Assembly: GCA_902533945.1 (NCBI GenBank) | Contig: CACANS010000002.1 | Coordinates: forward strand, 1 to 64,000 | Source of the DNA: an uncultured Pelagibacteraceae bacterium | GTDB taxonomy: Bacteria > Pseudomonadota > Alphaproteobacteria > Pelagibacterales > Pelagibacteraceae | Length of the DNA stretch: 64,000 bases | Direction of reading: 5' to 3' | Shown: positions 61,707 through 64,000 of the stretch, one piece after another | Layout of the letters: every line of letters begins with the position of its first letter | How positions within the stretch are numbered: position 1 is the first letter of the stretch | Made by a program: the position numbers and the translations under genes | The notes under the pieces: model-generated | Database searches by the model: none | Told to the model about the DNA's origin: nothing | The model's input: the letters and a program-made list of their open reading frames with translations, nothing else

Positions 61707-62458
61707 GTAAGCAAATTAATAAAAAAAATATAGAGAGATATTCTCGTCAAATAATTCTTAAAAATGTAGGACCAATTGGCCAAAAAAGGATTTTAAATTC
61801 AAAGGTGCTAATAATTGGACTTGGAGGATTGGGATGTCCAGTTGCTGATCATTTATGTAGGGCAGGTGTGGGCACGATTGGTATAGTAGACTTTGATAAA
61901 GTAAGCTTATCAAATTTACATCGTCAATCATTTTACAGCCACAAGGATATAAAAAAATTTAAGGTGGATGTTGTTAAAAAAAAAATAAATTTAATTAATC
62001 CAAAAATTAAAGTAAAAAAATTTAAAAAGGCTATTACTGAAAATAACGTAAGTAGTTTAATAAAAAAATTTGATATAATAATCGATGGTTCTGACAACTT
62101 CAAAACTAAGTTTTTACTAAATAAAATATCAATAAAATACAATAAAACTTTAATAATAGGCGCTATTAGCAAATTTGATGGGCATGTTTTTTCATTTAAT
62201 TTTAATAATAGAAAAGAGCCTTGTTTAAAATGTTTTTATCAATCAGAACCTTCAGATAATATATTAAATTGTGAAAGAGAGGGGATTTTAGGGCCTGTTG
62301 CTGGTGTAATTGGTTCTTTACAAGCTAATGAAGCTTTAAAAAGAATCTTACTAACAAAAGACTACCTTAATAAAAAAATATTGATTCTTGATGCTCTTAA
62401 ATTAAATTTTAAAAAAGTTTTATTTAATAAAAAAAGAAATTGTATATGTAAAAAATGA
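61703..62458 (+). CDS. moeB: MoeB/ThiF-family adenylyltransferase
   Basis: The 251-residue E1-like enzyme activates the C-terminus of a small sulfur-carrier protein (MoaD or ThiS). It has RYSRQIIL, the nucleotide loop GLGGLGCPVADHL, VDFDKVSLSNLHRQ, IDGSDNFKTKFLLN, and the zinc-ligand cysteine pairs CLKCFY and CICKK. It lacks a rhodanese tail. The partner protein is not in view. Four-base overlaps on both sides tie it to dut and the SH3 gene. Confidence 0.9.
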   Translation: MSKQINKKNIERYSRQIILKNVGPIGQKRILNSKVLIIGLGGLGCPVADHLCRAGVGTIGIVDFDKVSLSNLHRQSFYSHKDIKKFKVDVVKKKINLINPKIKVKKFKKAITENNVSSLIKKFDIIIDGSDNFKTKFLLNKISIKYNKTLIIGAISKFDGHVFSFNFNNRKEPCLKCFYQSEPSDNILNCEREGILGPVAGVIGSLQANEALKRILLTKDYLNKKILILDALKLNFKKVLFNKKRNCICKK

Positions 62459-62901
62459 AAAAAATAATTTACCTTTTTGTTTTTATCATATTTTTTCAAG
62501 TAGCCTATTCATCAAGTTCTGATTATGTAATGTTAAAAAATAGTGAAGTAAATGTAAGATATGGTCCTGGATTTTCATATCCAATAAAATTTAAATATAA
62601 TAAACGTTTTTTACCATTAAAAATTCTTGATAAAAAAGAAAATTTTAGAAAAGTAATTGATTTTAAAAAAAATAGTGGTTGGATACATTGGTCACAGCTA
62701 AAAGAAAAAAACAAATCATTTATCCTATTAAAAAATCAAATATTGTTTTCTAAACCAACAAAATACTCAAAACCAATAGCAAAAATTTATTCTGGAAGAC
62801 TTCTGTTGGCAAAGAAATGTAAATTAAAATGGTGCAAAGTAAAAACTGATGAATATGAAGGATGGATAACTACTGATAATTTATGGGGAAATTTTGAATA
62901 A
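62455..62901 (+). CDS. Exported bacterial SH3-domain protein
   Basis: The 148-residue protein has a signal peptide (residues 1-19, ending AYS), then two SH3-like repeats: LKNSEVNVRYGPGFSYPIKF with GWIHWSQL, and a second with CKVKTDEYEGWITTDNLWG. Such proteins are usually periplasmic and bind cell wall. It is the end of the ubiE operon-like run and faces katG convergently. Confidence 0.87.
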   Translation: MKKIIYLFVFIIFFQVAYSSSSDYVMLKNSEVNVRYGPGFSYPIKFKYNKRFLPLKILDKKENFRKVIDFKKNSGWIHWSQLKEKNKSFILLKNQILFSKPTKYSKPIAKIYSGRLLLAKKCKLKWCKVKTDEYEGWITTDNLWGNFE

Positions 62902-62905
62902 TATT

Positions 62906-64000
<1,095 letters not shown>

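Overview
The window is a very AT-rich, tightly packed bacterial chromosome segment. Gene content and order point to an alphaproteobacterium of the SAR11 / Pelagibacterales type: a bolA / J-domain / cobS / cobT block, thrS-infC-rpmI-rplT-pheS-pheT, dnaA-dnaN close to rpsT-mutM, ubiE-ubiB-coaBC-dut, a TAXI-type TRAP transporter, and many genes overlapping by 1-17 bases. No phage, IS element, CRISPR array, rRNA operon or integrase is visible. The taxonomic call is an inference from gene content; no database was searched.

Layout. 1-1257 (-): a secreted protein cut by the window edge and a small membrane protein. 1315-2915 (+): aroK-aroB (shikimate pathway). 2904-6475: bolA (-), divergent from J-domain protein, cobS and cobT (+). 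6468-9823 (-): gyrB, then a RegB-type redox sensor kinase. 9995-20415 (-): glycosyltransferase, thrS, infC, rpmI, rplT, pheS, pheT, lepA, a second glycosyltransferase and tRNA-Ser(GGA). 20459-21223 (+): alpha/beta hydrolase. 21216-26062 (-): gltB plus only the 3' end of gltD, joined head-to-head to a uppP (+) that lacks its 5' end. 26723-32935 (-): thiolase, aceE, aceF and an EamA permease. 33005-33582 (+): tRNA-Arg(ACG), a tiny membrane peptide, a hot-dog thioesterase. 33572-40230 (-): acetoacetyl-CoA synthetase, aminotransferase, TAXI TRAP binding protein, hairpin, fused permease. 40394-44415 (+): Suv3-like helicase, TerB-like protein, fdxA, carD. 44425-49502: terminator, 23-residue Lys/Arg protein, acyl-CoA synthetase, FkbM methyltransferase, tRNA-Leu(CAA), DedA-like protein, dsbB, coq7, HNH protein. 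49566-53768: carboxylesterase, argH, a small lipoprotein, lysA, plsC. 53765-57748 (-): dnaN, dnaA, rpsT, mutM. 57787-62901 (+): ubiE, ubiB, coaBC, dut, moeB-like, SH3 protein. 62906-end (-): the 3' half of katG.

Most genes are core metabolism, translation, replication initiation and envelope functions. Four things stand out. (1) gltD and uppP are both truncated at one junction near 26055. (2) rpmI carries a one-base frameshift in an A8 tract. (3) The pyruvate dehydrogenase lipoyl domain sits on E1 instead of E2. (4) A BolA / J-protein / AAA+ / VWA set is present with no other cobalamin gene in view. Smaller oddities include a gyrase B without the usual proteobacterial insert, a strong hairpin inside the TRAP operon, and a very basic 23-residue peptide encoded by a tandem repeat.
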